The notes: a model not told the origin generated them from the letters alone. Numbered from the stretch's first letter, positions 16,636 through 25,455 are shown. The stretch is 64,000 bases of DNA from JAXLQL01 sp046331625 (GCA_046331625.1 JAXLQL010000003.1:310001-374000); one strand, 5' to 3'. Numbers and translations are program-made.

Positions 16636-17577
16636 TTACTGGCGATGCACCGCCGGACGCGCCCGCATCCGCCCCGCCGTCCCGAACATCCGCTCGAACT
16701 CCTGCTCCGTCGTCTTCGCCGAGAAGCGGATCACACGCCCCTCCGCCTTCAGATCCAGCGACTCCACGAACCGCGCGAATCCCGCGCCGCCGTTCGACTG
16801 CGCCATCGTCGCGAAGAAGCGGATCACGTCGATCAGCGCCGTCGCATCCTGCGCGGTCTTCACAGTCGCCTCGCCCCCGATCTCCACGTTCGCTCCGAAC
16901 TTCACGCCCGCCGACATGGACTCGATGCCGCGCAGCAGGTCACTGTTCATCGCGCCTTCCACGTTCTTGTTCTTCGTCTGCCCCATCAGCGCCGCCGGCG
17001 ACCCGCTCGTGAACACCCACGCGTCATAGCGCCCGCTGATCGCTTGAATCGAATCGGACGCCGCCGGAGCCCGCATCGTGCCCGCGCGCCGCTCGATGAG
17101 CTCCTTCACCTCGCTGCTCGGCCCGATCGCCAGAACGCCCGGAAGCATCGCCATCCAGCCTTCGTGCGCGGCATCCTTGAAACCGCCGAGTACCCGCGTC
17201 CCCTGGTATTGCTGCACGCTGCCCGCATGCGCCATCACTCCGGTGGCGAGCTTGGCCTCGTCATAGTTGGCGCTCACCAGCACCAAGGCCTTGCTCTCGC
17301 CCGGTCCGGATGACGCCACAATCACCTGGCGCAGGTCGCGCCGCGGGTCCATCCCGATCGTTTCCGCGAGCTTGTCGAGATGCGCAGCGTCCGGCGCACC
17401 CCCAGGGAAACCGGCCCCGCTCAACAGGAACTGCCCGAACGGTGTGCCTCGAAGCTTGTCCAAGTCCACTCCGGCCACGAACTTCGAGTCCGGGTGGATC
17501 ATCCGCAGCAGTGCGGGATCGGCGCAAAAGGCTATGGGCGCCAAGGTGCAAATCGTGAGTACGGCGAACTTCTTCAA
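16636..17577 (-). CDS. Secreted protein of unknown function (DUF3352-like)
   Basis: A 313-residue protein with a clear signal peptide (MKKFAVLTICTLAPIAFCA) and an opening MIHPDSKFVAGVDLDKLRGTPFGQFL of the type seen in secreted acidobacterial proteins that begin 'potential of Asp-Leu-Asp' style strands (reported here as DSKFVAGVDLDKL). The remainder alternates helices and strands, with DAWVFTSG and SLDLKAEGRVIRFSAKT blocks. No catalytic motif is seen. It is convergent with the nuclease gene, only 9 bases apart, and two truncated copies lie upstream at 13431 and 14812. Confidence 0.75.
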   Translation of the reverse strand: MKKFAVLTICTLAPIAFCADPALLRMIHPDSKFVAGVDLDKLRGTPFGQFLLSGAGFPGGAPDAAHLDKLAETIGMDPRRDLRQVIVASSGPGESKALVLVSANYDEAKLATGVMAHAGSVQQYQGTRVLGGFKDAAHEGWMAMLPGVLAIGPSSEVKELIERRAGTMRAPAASDSIQAISGRYDAWVFTSGSPAALMGQTKNKNVEGAMNSDLLRGIESMSAGVKFGANVEIGGEATVKTAQDATALIDVIRFFATMAQSNGGAGFARFVESLDLKAEGRVIRFSAKTTEQEFERMFGTAGRMRARPAVHRQ

Positions 17578-17788
17578 ATCAGTCCTCCTCCTCTTTCTAC
17601 GTTACCGCCCCCCGCCCGGTTCCGGCAAACCGGCCCCCGGAAAAAAAGTTCGCCAAAGTTGGCGGATTCTTCCGCGGACTCCGCTTATCCGAGTAGGACC
17701 CCTGTCTTGGGGCTTCGGAGAGCCCATTGGAGCGCTGGATCTCGGAGGGCCAGCGCTCCGCGTATGCCGTTGCTGATAAAATCGCAAC

Positions 17789-19033
17789 ATGCTTTCCCGC
17801 AGAGATTTCACCGCGGCTGCCGCCGGAGCCGCCGTTACCGCCAAGGCTTGGGCTTCCACGGCCAAGAGCGCTGCCCGCATCCCGGGCGCCAATGACCGCA
17901 TCCACCTCGGTGTCATCGGCTGTGGCGGTATGGCCACCGCCGGTCACATGCGTCCCCTTGTCAAGGTGATGAAAGACATCAACCTCGACTTTGTCGCCGT
18001 CTGTGACCTCTTCCACAAGCGCGCTGACCAGGCCGCCGAACTCACCGGCGCGCCCAACAAATACCACGAGTACCGCAAGCTGCTCGAAAACAAAGACATC
18101 GATTATGTTCTGATCGCCACGCCGGAGCACAGCCACGCTCCCATCACTATCGATGCTGCCATGGCCGGCAAGCACATCTACTGTGAAAAGCCGATGACGT
18201 GGAACGTCGAGCAGGCCAAGCAGGTGGTCGCCACCATCAAGCGTACGGGCGTCAAAATGCAAGTCGGCGTGCAGGGCATGTCTGACGACTCCTACATCAC
18301 CGCCAACAAGTTCGTCAAAGACGGAACGCTCGGCAAAGTGGTGCTCGCCCAGATCGACTACTCGCGCAACAGCAAGGTCCCAGACCATCTCTACACTCCG
18401 CCCGACCCCGACATCAAGCCCGGCGTCAACTTCGACTGGAAAGCCTGGCTCGGCGCCGCCCCCAAGCGGCCCTTTGAGCCCGACCGTTACTTCCACTGGC
18501 GCCGTTTCTGGGACTATTCGAGCGGCATCGCCAGTGACCTGTTCATTCACCGCGTCACGCGCATCATCAAGTCGGTGGGCCTCACGTTCCCCACGCGCGG
18601 CGTCAGCACCGGCGGCAAGTTCGGCTGGCCCGATGGCATCGGCGACGTGCCCGACACGATGAATATCCTGCTCGATTATCCGGAAGGCCTCACCGTGCAG
18701 TTGGTCTCGTCGATGGCCAACGACACCAAGATTGACCACCTGCTGCGCGGCCACAAAGCCACGCTCACCTTCACGAGCGAAGGTTTCGAGATCACGCCGC
18801 AACGCGTCTTCCGCGACGAGATGCAGCCAATCTCGCACAAAAAGACCGGCGCCGAGAGCACGGTGCTGCACCACCAGAATCTCCACGCCGCCATTCGCTC
18901 GAACGCCGCGCTCAACTGCGATTGCACGCTCGGATACTACGGTGTGGTCGCCTCGCAGGTGGGGGTCGAGTCATTCAAGAAGGTGAAGTACATGGCGTGG
19001 GACAAGGCCAAGGAACGGATCGTCCGGGCCTGA
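17789..19033 (+). CDS. Tat-exported Gfo/Idh/MocA-family oxidoreductase
   Basis: A 414-residue enzyme beginning with a twin-arginine signal (LSRRDFTAAAAGAA), so it is probably folded before export. The Rossmann part shows GVIGCGGMA near residue 40 and the family's EKP motif (YCEKPMTWN) near 132, which positions NAD(P) and the substrate. A central DYSRN...PDHLYTPPD stretch and SSGIASDLFIHRV are typical of the Bacteroidetes/Acidobacteria secreted branch acting on sugars or inositols. The exact substrate cannot be read. Its stop overlaps the ATG of the next gene (TGATG), suggesting coupling with the metallohydrolase. Confidence 0.9.
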   Translation: MLSRRDFTAAAAGAAVTAKAWASTAKSAARIPGANDRIHLGVIGCGGMATAGHMRPLVKVMKDINLDFVAVCDLFHKRADQAAELTGAPNKYHEYRKLLENKDIDYVLIATPEHSHAPITIDAAMAGKHIYCEKPMTWNVEQAKQVVATIKRTGVKMQVGVQGMSDDSYITANKFVKDGTLGKVVLAQIDYSRNSKVPDHLYTPPDPDIKPGVNFDWKAWLGAAPKRPFEPDRYFHWRRFWDYSSGIASDLFIHRVTRIIKSVGLTFPTRGVSTGGKFGWPDGIGDVPDTMNILLDYPEGLTVQLVSSMANDTKIDHLLRGHKATLTFTSEGFEITPQRVFRDEMQPISHKKTGAESTVLHHQNLHAAIRSNAALNCDCTLGYYGVVASQVGVESFKKVKYMAWDKAKERIVRA

Positions 19034-20370
19034 TGACACGCCCCAGATCTCCGCTCGCCATTGTGGGGCAGGCTTCGGCCTGCGCGGGACTTCAGTCCCG
19101 CCACCTCAGCCCGCTCGTAGCTCTGGCGCTCGTTATCGCCGCCTCAGCAGCCGCCCAACCCTATGACCTGCTGCTCGAGGGCGGCCACGTCATTGACCCC
19201 AAGAACGGCGTCAATGGACGCATGGACGTGGCCATCGCCGCCGGCAAGATCGCGGCCGTCGCGCCTTCGATCGATCCATCCCAAGCGAAGGAGACCTTCG
19301 ACGTCGCCGGACTCTACGTCACACCCGGCCTCATCGATCTCCACGTCCACGTCTTCCACACCACCGGAATCAAAGGCGCCTGGGCAGGCGACTCGAGCGT
19401 CCAGCCTGACGCCTTCAGCTTCCGCACCGGCGTTACCACGATGGTGGACGCCGGAAGCTCCGGCTGGCGCAACTTCGAAACCTTCCGCTTTTCGGTCATC
19501 GATCGCGTGCAGACCCGGGTCCTCGCGCTCATCAACATCGCCGGACTCGGCATGATCACCGACGTCACCGAGCAGGAAGACTTCGATCCCACCGCCGTCG
19601 CCGCGCTCGCCAAGAAGCATCGCGACGTGGTGGTCGGCGTCAAGTCGGCGCACTACCAGAAGCCGGACTGGCTCTCCGTCGACAAGGCCGTGGAAGCGGG
19701 CACGGCCGCGAGCATTCCCGTGATGGTCGACTTCGGATACTTCCTCCCCGAGCGGCCCTACTACGAACTCGTCGGTAAGCATCTCCGCCCCGGCGACATC
19801 TCCACGCACATGTTCCGTGGACCCGTGCCGTGGATCGGCGCTGACGGCAAAGTCTACGACTATTTGAAGAAGGCCCGAGAGCGCGGTGTGCGCTTCGACG
19901 TGGGCCACGGTGGCGGCAGTTTCGTCATGCGCAGCGCCGCGCCGGTCATCGCGCAGGGCTTCTACCCGGACACCATCTCCACCGATCTCCACAGCGGCAG
20001 CATGAACGCCGGTATGCAAGACATGCCTACTACGATGTCGAAGATGCTCGCCATGGGGATGCCGCTTGCCGAAGTGATCCGTGCTTCCACGTGGACTCCG
20101 GCTCAGTCGATACAGCGTCCTGAACTCGGCCATCTCACAGTGGGCGCGGTCGCCGATGTTGCGGTGTTCCAACTGATGAACGGCGACTTCTCCTACGCTG
20201 ACGCCTACGGCGCCCGATACAAGGGCAAGCAGCGCCTTATTGCCGACGTAACGCTGCGCGCCGGACGCGTCGCCTGGAACTGGAACTCGCGCGGCGGCAA
20301 GGACTATCGCCAACTCCCCGCCACCTACGGAATCCGCGACCGTGTCGACCGCATTCTGCCTCCCCACTGA
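19033..20370 (+). CDS. Amidohydrolase/deacetylase-family metallohydrolase
   Basis: The start chosen is ATG 19033, overlapping the previous stop. The N-terminal codons cross a palindromic repeat (19063-19101), then reach a signal-like stretch (LVALALVIAASAAAQ). The mature enzyme has the amidohydrolase opening (DLLLEGGHVIDPKNGVN), the metal motif TPGLIDLHVHVF with HxH near residue 103, a central KSAHYQKPDW Lys region, and GHGGGSF plus TISTDLHSGS for later His/Asp metal ligands. The family includes dihydroorotase-like deacetylases. The substrate is unknown. The repeat-derived codons may be a later addition to the signal peptide. Confidence 0.85.
   Translation: MTRPRSPLAIVGQASACAGLQSRHLSPLVALALVIAASAAAQPYDLLLEGGHVIDPKNGVNGRMDVAIAAGKIAAVAPSIDPSQAKETFDVAGLYVTPGLIDLHVHVFHTTGIKGAWAGDSSVQPDAFSFRTGVTTMVDAGSSGWRNFETFRFSVIDRVQTRVLALINIAGLGMITDVTEQEDFDPTAVAALAKKHRDVVVGVKSAHYQKPDWLSVDKAVEAGTAASIPVMVDFGYFLPERPYYELVGKHLRPGDISTHMFRGPVPWIGADGKVYDYLKKARERGVRFDVGHGGGSFVMRSAAPVIAQGFYPDTISTDLHSGSMNAGMQDMPTTMSKMLAMGMPLAEVIRASTWTPAQSIQRPELGHLTVGAVADVAVFQLMNGDFSYADAYGARYKGKQRLIADVTLRAGRVAWNWNSRGGKDYRQLPATYGIRDRVDRILPPH
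19063..19101 (+). repeat. Palindromic repeat within metallohydrolase leader codons
   Basis: A copy of the two-hairpin family (GGGGCAGGCTTCGGCCTGC followed by GCGGGACTTCAGTCCCGC) lying 30 bases after the start codon. Read in frame it gives VGQASACAGLQSRH, the same peptide the repeat would give elsewhere in this frame. It shows the repeat inserted in, or recruited as, coding sequence of an exported enzyme. Confidence 0.85.
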
Positions 20371-20406
20371 GCGCGCTCATGACTTCCCCGCGCGAGTCTG
20401 CAAGAG

Positions 20407-20971
20407 TGTGGGGCAGGCTTCAGCCTGCGCGGGATTTCAGTCCCGCTGCCGGGAATCGCGTAGATTCAGTTGCTTTTCCGTGTAGGGCGGGCTTTAGCCA
20501 GCGCGGGACTTCAGTCCCGCTTCCAATGCCCTCCGCCGCGATGTACTACTATCCTTCAGTTTTTTCGCCGACTGCGAAGATTTCAGCCCCAGCGTGTGGG
20601 GCAGGCTTCAGCCTGCGCGGGACTTCAGTCCCGCTTCCGATGCGGGCACCAGCACTCGAAGGGCGCTTGGTCTCTCGGGATTGTGGCTCAGCCGCGATGT
20701 ACTACTATCCTTCTGTTTCCTCTCCAGCCGCGCAGATTTCGGGTCCGGTGTGTGAGGCAGGCTTCAAGCCTGCGCGAGACTTCAGTCCCGCTGTCGGGAA
20801 TCGCGTAGATTCAGTACTTGCCTTTCCGTGTAGGGCGGGCTTTAGCCAGCGCGGGACTTTAGTCCCGCCTCTGATGCGGGCACCAGCACTCGAAGGACGC
20901 TTGGTCTCTCGGGATTGCGGCTCCGCCGCGATGTGGGGCAGGCTTCAACCAGCGCGGGACTTCAGTCCCGC
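20407..20971 (+). repeat. Cluster of six palindromic repeats with repeated spacers
   Basis: Six copies in one orientation begin at about 20407, 20481, 20595, 20751, 20829 and 20932. Each has the two adjoining hairpins GCAGGCT/AGCCTGC (or GCGGGCTTTAGCC variants) and GCGGGACTTCAGTCCCGC. The spacers also repeat: a GATGTACTACTATCCTTC block at 20538 and 20694, a GCCGCGAAGATTTC-like third palindrome just before several copies, and a GCACCAGCACTCGAAGG block at 20647 and 20880. The cluster fills the gap between the metallohydrolase and ankyrin genes and keeps one frame open, which makes a spurious upstream extension of the ankyrin ORF. Confidence 0.85.
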
Positions 20972-21008
20972 TGCCAATGCCTCGCGCCCAAGTTCTCCCC
21001 GGCGAGTC

Positions 21009-22220
21009 TTGGCCACATGGATCGGCGCGTTGCTGTATGCGCTTCAGTCCCGCCACCAACCCTCCCGGGCCGCATTCCTCCTCCTCACTCTTTCTCTCGC
21101 ACTCCAAGCCGGCGAACTCCACTCCGCCGTCCGCTCCGGCGACACCGAAGCCGTCCTCCGCCTGCTCGCCTCCGGCGCCAACGTCAACGAGCGCGACTCG
21201 CTCGGTGGCACCGCACTCCACGATGCCGCCTGGGCCGGCGACCTCGCCATGATGAAGCTCCTCCTCGACCGAAAAGCCGACCCCAACGTCCGCCACAGCG
21301 AGGGTGGTTCCACGCCGCTGCACTACGCCATCATCACAAATCGCCCAGACGCCGTGGAACTCCTGCTCTCTCGCGGCGCCGACCTGCGCGCCGTCTCCAC
21401 GTCAGGAGGCAACGCGCTCCACCTTGCCGCCAATCGCGGTTTCGCCGGCATTGTCGAATTGCTCCTCGCGAAAGGCCTCGATCCGAACACCCGCGATTCC
21501 TCCGGCATGACCGCGCTCGAAGAGGCCGCATGGTCGGGCTCAGCCGACGCCGTGCGTGCGCTTCTGCCCCGATCTACGCCCTCGCCGCGTGCTCTCGTGG
21601 CGGCCGCTGCGCGTGGACACGCCGATGTGGTGCGAGCGCTGATCGACGCGGGAGTGAAGCCCGCCGCGCCCGGTCCCGATGGCGCCACCGCGCTCGATGA
21701 AGCTCTGCGCAATCGACACATCGCAGTGCTCGAAGTGCTCGCCGCCAAGGGAGCCCCCCCCGCTCCGGCGAAGGCGCTCCGCGAAGCCGTGCTGCGCGGC
21801 CACGCCGACGTCGTCCGCTTCTTGCTCGACCACGGCTCGCCCGCCGCCACGCCCGGCTTGCTGCATGACGCGGCGCTCAAGGGTCACGTCGAGATAGTCC
21901 GCCTGCTCATCGACAAGGGGGCGGACGTCAAAGGCAAGAGCTCCGCTGGAGCCACCGCGCTCCACGATGCCGCGCTCTCGGGCCAAGCCTCGGTGGTGCG
22001 CTTGCTTATCGAGCGCGGTGCGCCGCTCGATGAACGCGACGAAGCAACCGGGTCCACGGCGCTGTTTCATGCCGCGTCCTGGGGCAGGGAAGAGGTGGTG
22101 CGGATCCTGGTCGAGTCCGGCGCCAATCCCGCGATTCCCAATCGCGCAGGTCAAACCGCACGCCAGGCGGCGGCCGAGAATGGCCACTCCCGGATCGCGC
22201 AGTTGCTGCCGGCACGGTGA
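21009..22220 (+). CDS. Secreted ankyrin-repeat protein
   Basis: From about residue 35 the protein is a run of roughly ten 33-residue ankyrin repeats with the usual patterns (GDTEAVLRLLASGANVN, GGTALHDAAWAGDLAMMKLLLD, GHVEIVRLLIDKGADV), ending at QLLPAR. Ankyrin repeats bind proteins. A hydrophobic stretch (AAFLLLTLSLALQAGE) just before them looks like a signal peptide. The start is uncertain: TTG codons at 21009 and 21030 are in frame, neither with a good SD, and the open frame runs back through the repeat cluster to 20379. The leader contains a worn repeat half (LQSRHQPSR), so the original start may have been overwritten. Confidence 0.8.
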   Translation: MATWIGALLYALQSRHQPSRAAFLLLTLSLALQAGELHSAVRSGDTEAVLRLLASGANVNERDSLGGTALHDAAWAGDLAMMKLLLDRKADPNVRHSEGGSTPLHYAIITNRPDAVELLLSRGADLRAVSTSGGNALHLAANRGFAGIVELLLAKGLDPNTRDSSGMTALEEAAWSGSADAVRALLPRSTPSPRALVAAAARGHADVVRALIDAGVKPAAPGPDGATALDEALRNRHIAVLEVLAAKGAPPAPAKALREAVLRGHADVVRFLLDHGSPAATPGLLHDAALKGHVEIVRLLIDKGADVKGKSSAGATALHDAALSGQASVVRLLIERGAPLDERDEATGSTALFHAASWGREEVVRILVESGANPAIPNRAGQTARQAAAENGHSRIAQLLPAR

Positions 22221-22932
22221 GTCTTCCGGAAGCTTCTTCCGAACCCGGCAATCGGATGCCGCCGTAGATTCTGGGAGGGCTGCGAATGGAACCGGATAGA
22301 AGCCGCCTCGGTATTTCCCTCGAGGCCGGGTGTTTTGCCAACCGCTGCGGGTTTTGGGGCTCGGCCTTCATGTTGGATGACACGGACACGAACTTGCTTA
22401 CGCACGCGGATTCCGCCAGACCGCAATCTCGCTGTAGATCTCTGCATCCGATCAGAACGAACGCGCCGGTGGAATCTGCTCTGGATCTCGATCGCAAGCT
22501 ACGAGAAGGCGCTGCCGATCAGCCGAATCCGTCTATCTGCCATTCGATTCGATCTGGCTGCTGACATGATCCGGTGGATGCCCGAGATTTCTTCCGCATT
22601 GCAAGACGCATGTCTTCCTCGGCAGTCGAGGCAGAGCCGAGGAAGAGCATCGGGCAAAGCTCCGCATTCAGCCTCCGTGCATTACTCTCTTCGGCGGCCG
22701 CGAAGATCTTGAACCCGGTGTATGCGCAGGCTTTCAGGCTGCGCGGGATTTCAGTCCCGATGCCGGGGTGCCCGCCCAATGCCTCCGCTCCGAGTTCCAA
22801 TCCGTCTGCATCCCAAGTTCCCTCTCCCCACCCCCACTCAGGGGTAGTTCCAGGACTATCGGTCTACCGGTTCCAAGTAGTATTTTGCATTCCCGGTAAA
22901 GTTTACGCTGCCCCGTCACGATAGAAATGTAG
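22221..22932. other. Long intergenic region with one palindromic repeat
   Basis: About 700 bases without a supported gene. The short open frames here lack family motifs and SD sites. A diverged palindromic repeat (22719-22760, GCAGGCTTTCAGGCTGC then GCGGGATTTCAGTCCCG) is preceded by the same TTCGGCGGCCGCGAAGAT third palindrome seen in the cluster at 20.4-21 kb. The segment just before the histidine kinase may contain its promoter. Confidence 0.6.
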
Positions 22933-24774
22933 GTGAACGCTCAGATCCTACCTGCAGGCGCGGGTTCGCCAGTGTTGGCGGAAGCCGCAGACGTACTCAG
23001 CGACCAACTGCGAACCTTACTCGATCGTCTTGCCCGTGCCCTGCGCCCGGAGTCTGACCGCCTCGAAGGCCGCTTTCTCGCGCGGCTCGAGAAGCTCGGC
23101 TTCGATGTTCGCGAACGCAAAGCCCTGTCGGGTCTCACCCTGGGCACGGCCGCGCGGCTGCTAGCCAAAGGGCTCCCGCCGGCCGAGTTCTTCGAGGAAG
23201 TCGAGTACAACGGGCGGCGCCTGGCCAAATTGAACCTCTCGCCGAACGCCATCGTCACCGCGCTCGCCGAGTATGACCAACTGCTTACGCCCGTGCTGCG
23301 CCGCGCCATGCCTGGCAACCACGACAACTTCCAGTGGGTGCGCGATCAACTGCAGTTCTGCGTGATGCTCACGCTCAACAACGCCTACTACACGGTCCGC
23401 GAGGCCGAAACGCAGGCGTTCTATGAGATGTTCTGGTCCGAGCTCGAATCGAGTGACCTCGACGATCTCCTGGCGCGTCTGCTGGCGATTCTCGCCCGCT
23501 TCTGCCGCGCCGATCAGGGCCACCTCTATCTGGTCGATTCCACCGGCGGCAGTCTCGCCTTGCGGGCGAGCTTCGGTCCCGACGCGTCGCCGCTCGGCCG
23601 CAGCGTCCGGTTGCGGCGCGAAACATCGGCGCCGCATTGCGGGAGCCCTTCGCATGCCGGCGCCTGGCTCCTGGATCCGGCCTGGAAGAAAAGGTTCTCC
23701 ACGTGCTGGTCGATTCCCATGGTCTCCAAGGGTCGCCTGGCCGGAGTGGTGCAATTCGGGTTCCAGCGTCCGTATGACTGGCTTCCGCGCGAGCAGGAAC
23801 TGCTCATGGCGGCCGCCGAGCGCTGCGTCATGGCCGCCGAAAAGGCGCGTCTGATGCAGGATCTCGGGGACCGCGAACGCCAGATCCGCCACCTCGCCGA
23901 ACGCATGATGCACGTCGAGGAAGCCGAACGGCGCCGCATCAGCCGCGAACTGCATGACCAAACGGGGCAGGATCTTCTGTGGATTCGTCTCCAAATGGAG
24001 ATGCTCGAGCGCGAACTCGACGAGGAGCACCCTCACCGGTCCCGCATCGGCAAGCTCCGCGACATGACCGAGCGAACCATCGTCGAGATCCGCCGCCTGA
24101 TTGCCGCGCTCTCGCCCGCTGTGCTCGAATCGCTCGGCTTGGGAGCCGCGATTCGCCAGTTGGCGGCCAAGTTTTCCCAGCACTCGGGTATCGGGATCCA
24201 TCTCCGGATCGGCCGCACTGGAGAGCTACCACGCCAGCTCGAAATGGTGGTATACCGCCTGGCGCAGGAGTGCCTCAACAACATCGCCAAGCATTCCCGG
24301 GCCACCAACGTAAACCTTTCTCTCCACTCCGCCGATGGAAAGCTCGTGCTCGGGATCGAGGACGACGGCGTCGGCTTCTCGGTCGAAGAGGCACTGACCA
24401 AACCTGGGTCGTTCGGTCTGGCGGGGATCCGCGAACGGGTGGCGCTGATGGGCGGACGTTGCGAAATCTCGAGCCAGCCGGCCGGCGCAACCGTGCGGGA
24501 AAGCGGAAACGGAAACCGTGCGCTCCCTAAAGCGAACACGAAGGGCGGGGTCAGCCGGCAGCGTACCGGCAAACGGCAGGGGCCTAGCGGCTCCAAGGTC
24601 ACAATCGAGCTGCCTATCGTCCGGCACGGGGCCGGGGCAAGGCAGGCTCCCGAGAGGGGTCCGGCGGCTGTGGCAGCCGGGCAAGGGCTGAAGGCGGCCG
24701 CAAAACTGGATGCCGCAAAGCTGAACGCAAAGCTGAACGCAAAGCTGAACGCAAAGCTGAACGAAGTTAATTGA
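22933..24774 (+). CDS. NarL-type sensor histidine kinase with GAF domain
   Basis: A 613-residue cytoplasmic kinase (GTG start at 22933, weak SD). Order: an N-terminal helical region (1-150), a GAF-like domain (about 175-310; DQGHLYLVDSTGGSLALRASF), a HisKA_3 helix pair with RRRISRELHDQTGQDL near 335-350, whose His takes the phosphate, and a HATPase_c domain with LAQECLNNIAKHSRA (N box) and IEDDGVGFSVEEA (G box). Near the end the HATPase strand is interrupted by a basic 35-residue insert between PAGATV and KVTIELPIV, then a low-complexity tail with four KLNA repeats. It pairs with the response regulator 15 bases downstream. Confidence 0.9.
   Translation: MNAQILPAGAGSPVLAEAADVLSDQLRTLLDRLARALRPESDRLEGRFLARLEKLGFDVRERKALSGLTLGTAARLLAKGLPPAEFFEEVEYNGRRLAKLNLSPNAIVTALAEYDQLLTPVLRRAMPGNHDNFQWVRDQLQFCVMLTLNNAYYTVREAETQAFYEMFWSELESSDLDDLLARLLAILARFCRADQGHLYLVDSTGGSLALRASFGPDASPLGRSVRLRRETSAPHCGSPSHAGAWLLDPAWKKRFSTCWSIPMVSKGRLAGVVQFGFQRPYDWLPREQELLMAAAERCVMAAEKARLMQDLGDRERQIRHLAERMMHVEEAERRRISRELHDQTGQDLLWIRLQMEMLERELDEEHPHRSRIGKLRDMTERTIVEIRRLIAALSPAVLESLGLGAAIRQLAAKFSQHSGIGIHLRIGRTGELPRQLEMVVYRLAQECLNNIAKHSRATNVNLSLHSADGKLVLGIEDDGVGFSVEEALTKPGSFGLAGIRERVALMGGRCEISSQPAGATVRESGNGNRALPKANTKGGVSRQRTGKRQGPSGSKVTIELPIVRHGAGARQAPERGPAAVAAGQGLKAAAKLDAAKLNAKLNAKLNAKLNEVN
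24715..24762 (+). repeat. 12-bp tandem repeat in the kinase C-terminus
   Basis: Four perfect GCAAAGCTGAAC units encode AKLN x4 just before the stop. Because the unit is 12 bases, gain or loss keeps the frame and only changes tail length. The tail (AKLDAAKLNAKLN...) is helical and basic and is not part of the kinase domain. Copy number is likely to vary between strains; functional effect unknown. Confidence 0.9.
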
Positions 24775-24789
24775 AGACCGGAAGGATTT

Positions 24790-25455
24790 ATGGCTAAGAT
24801 TCGTATACTGCTCGCTGACGATCACACCTTGTTCCGGCAGGGGATCCGGACGCTGCTGTCCGCCGAAGCCGACATGGAGATCGTGGGCGAGGCATCCAAC
24901 GGCGGCGACGCCGTGGACCGTGCCAACGAAATGCGCCCGGACATCGTGCTGATGGACATCGGCATGCCCGGCCTCAGCAGCTTCGAAGCAACCCGGCAGA
25001 TCAAAAAGAACCGGCCCGAAACCAAGGTACTGTTCCTCACCATGTACGACGACGAGGACTACCTCGTCGAGGGCATGGAGGTCGGCGCCAGCGGCTACGT
25101 CCTCAAAGACAGCCCCTCCAATCAGTTGGTCGCGGCGGTCCGCGATGCCAACCGTGGCGGCAGCTATCTCAGCCCGCGCATGCTCTCGCAACTGGTGGAT
25201 GACTTCCGCAGCCGCATCAAGTCCGCCACCCGGATGCCGCGCTTCGCCACCCTCACCAGCCGCGAGCGCGAAGTGCTCAAGATGCTCGCCGAAGGCAACT
25301 CCGTCAAGGAAATCGCCTGCGATCTCAACCTGAGCGTCAAGACCGTCGAGGCGCACAAGTTCAACCTCATGCGCAAGCTCGACATTCACAACAAAGCGCA
25401 ACTGGTGCAGTACGCCATTCAGAAGAAGATCATCAAGATCCCCAATCTTGCCTGA
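24790..25455 (+). CDS. NarL/FixJ-family response regulator
   Basis: A 221-residue regulator. The receiver domain (1-125) has the acidic pair LLADDHTLF, the phospho-accepting Asp in DIVLMDIGMPG near residue 56, and a YVLKDSPSN Lys. The LuxR-type HTH follows at about 150-215 (LTSREREVLKMLAEGNSVKEIACDLNLSVKTVEAHKFNLMRKL, quoted in pieces: LTSREREVLKMLAEG, VKTVEAHK). An SD-like GGAAGG lies before the ATG. It forms a two-component pair with the kinase upstream; its target genes are not evident, although the downstream sugar isomerase/SppA genes are in the same direction. Confidence 0.95.
   Translation: MAKIRILLADDHTLFRQGIRTLLSAEADMEIVGEASNGGDAVDRANEMRPDIVLMDIGMPGLSSFEATRQIKKNRPETKVLFLTMYDDEDYLVEGMEVGASGYVLKDSPSNQLVAAVRDANRGGSYLSPRMLSQLVDDFRSRIKSATRMPRFATLTSREREVLKMLAEGNSVKEIACDLNLSVKTVEAHKFNLMRKLDIHNKAQLVQYAIQKKIIKIPNLA

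Noticed and set aside
17597..18886. 429-codon minus-strand frame opposite the Gfo/Idh/MocA gene
   Set aside because: Shadow of a strongly supported gene; no SD, no recognisable motif.
19144..20367. 407-codon minus-strand open frame opposite the metallohydrolase
   Set aside because: It is the exact antisense of a clear amidohydrolase gene, has no family motif and is rich in Gly/Val/His typical of high-GC shadow frames.
20407..20971. Possible CRISPR array
   Set aside because: Repeats are palindromic pairs of different lengths with irregular spacing, the spacers themselves repeat, and copies also occur singly elsewhere; no cas gene is present.
20379..21008. N-terminal 210-residue extension of the ankyrin protein
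   Set aside because: This part of the frame is the translation of palindromic repeats and spacers, giving repeated AGFSLRGTSVP-like peptides, with no start signal.
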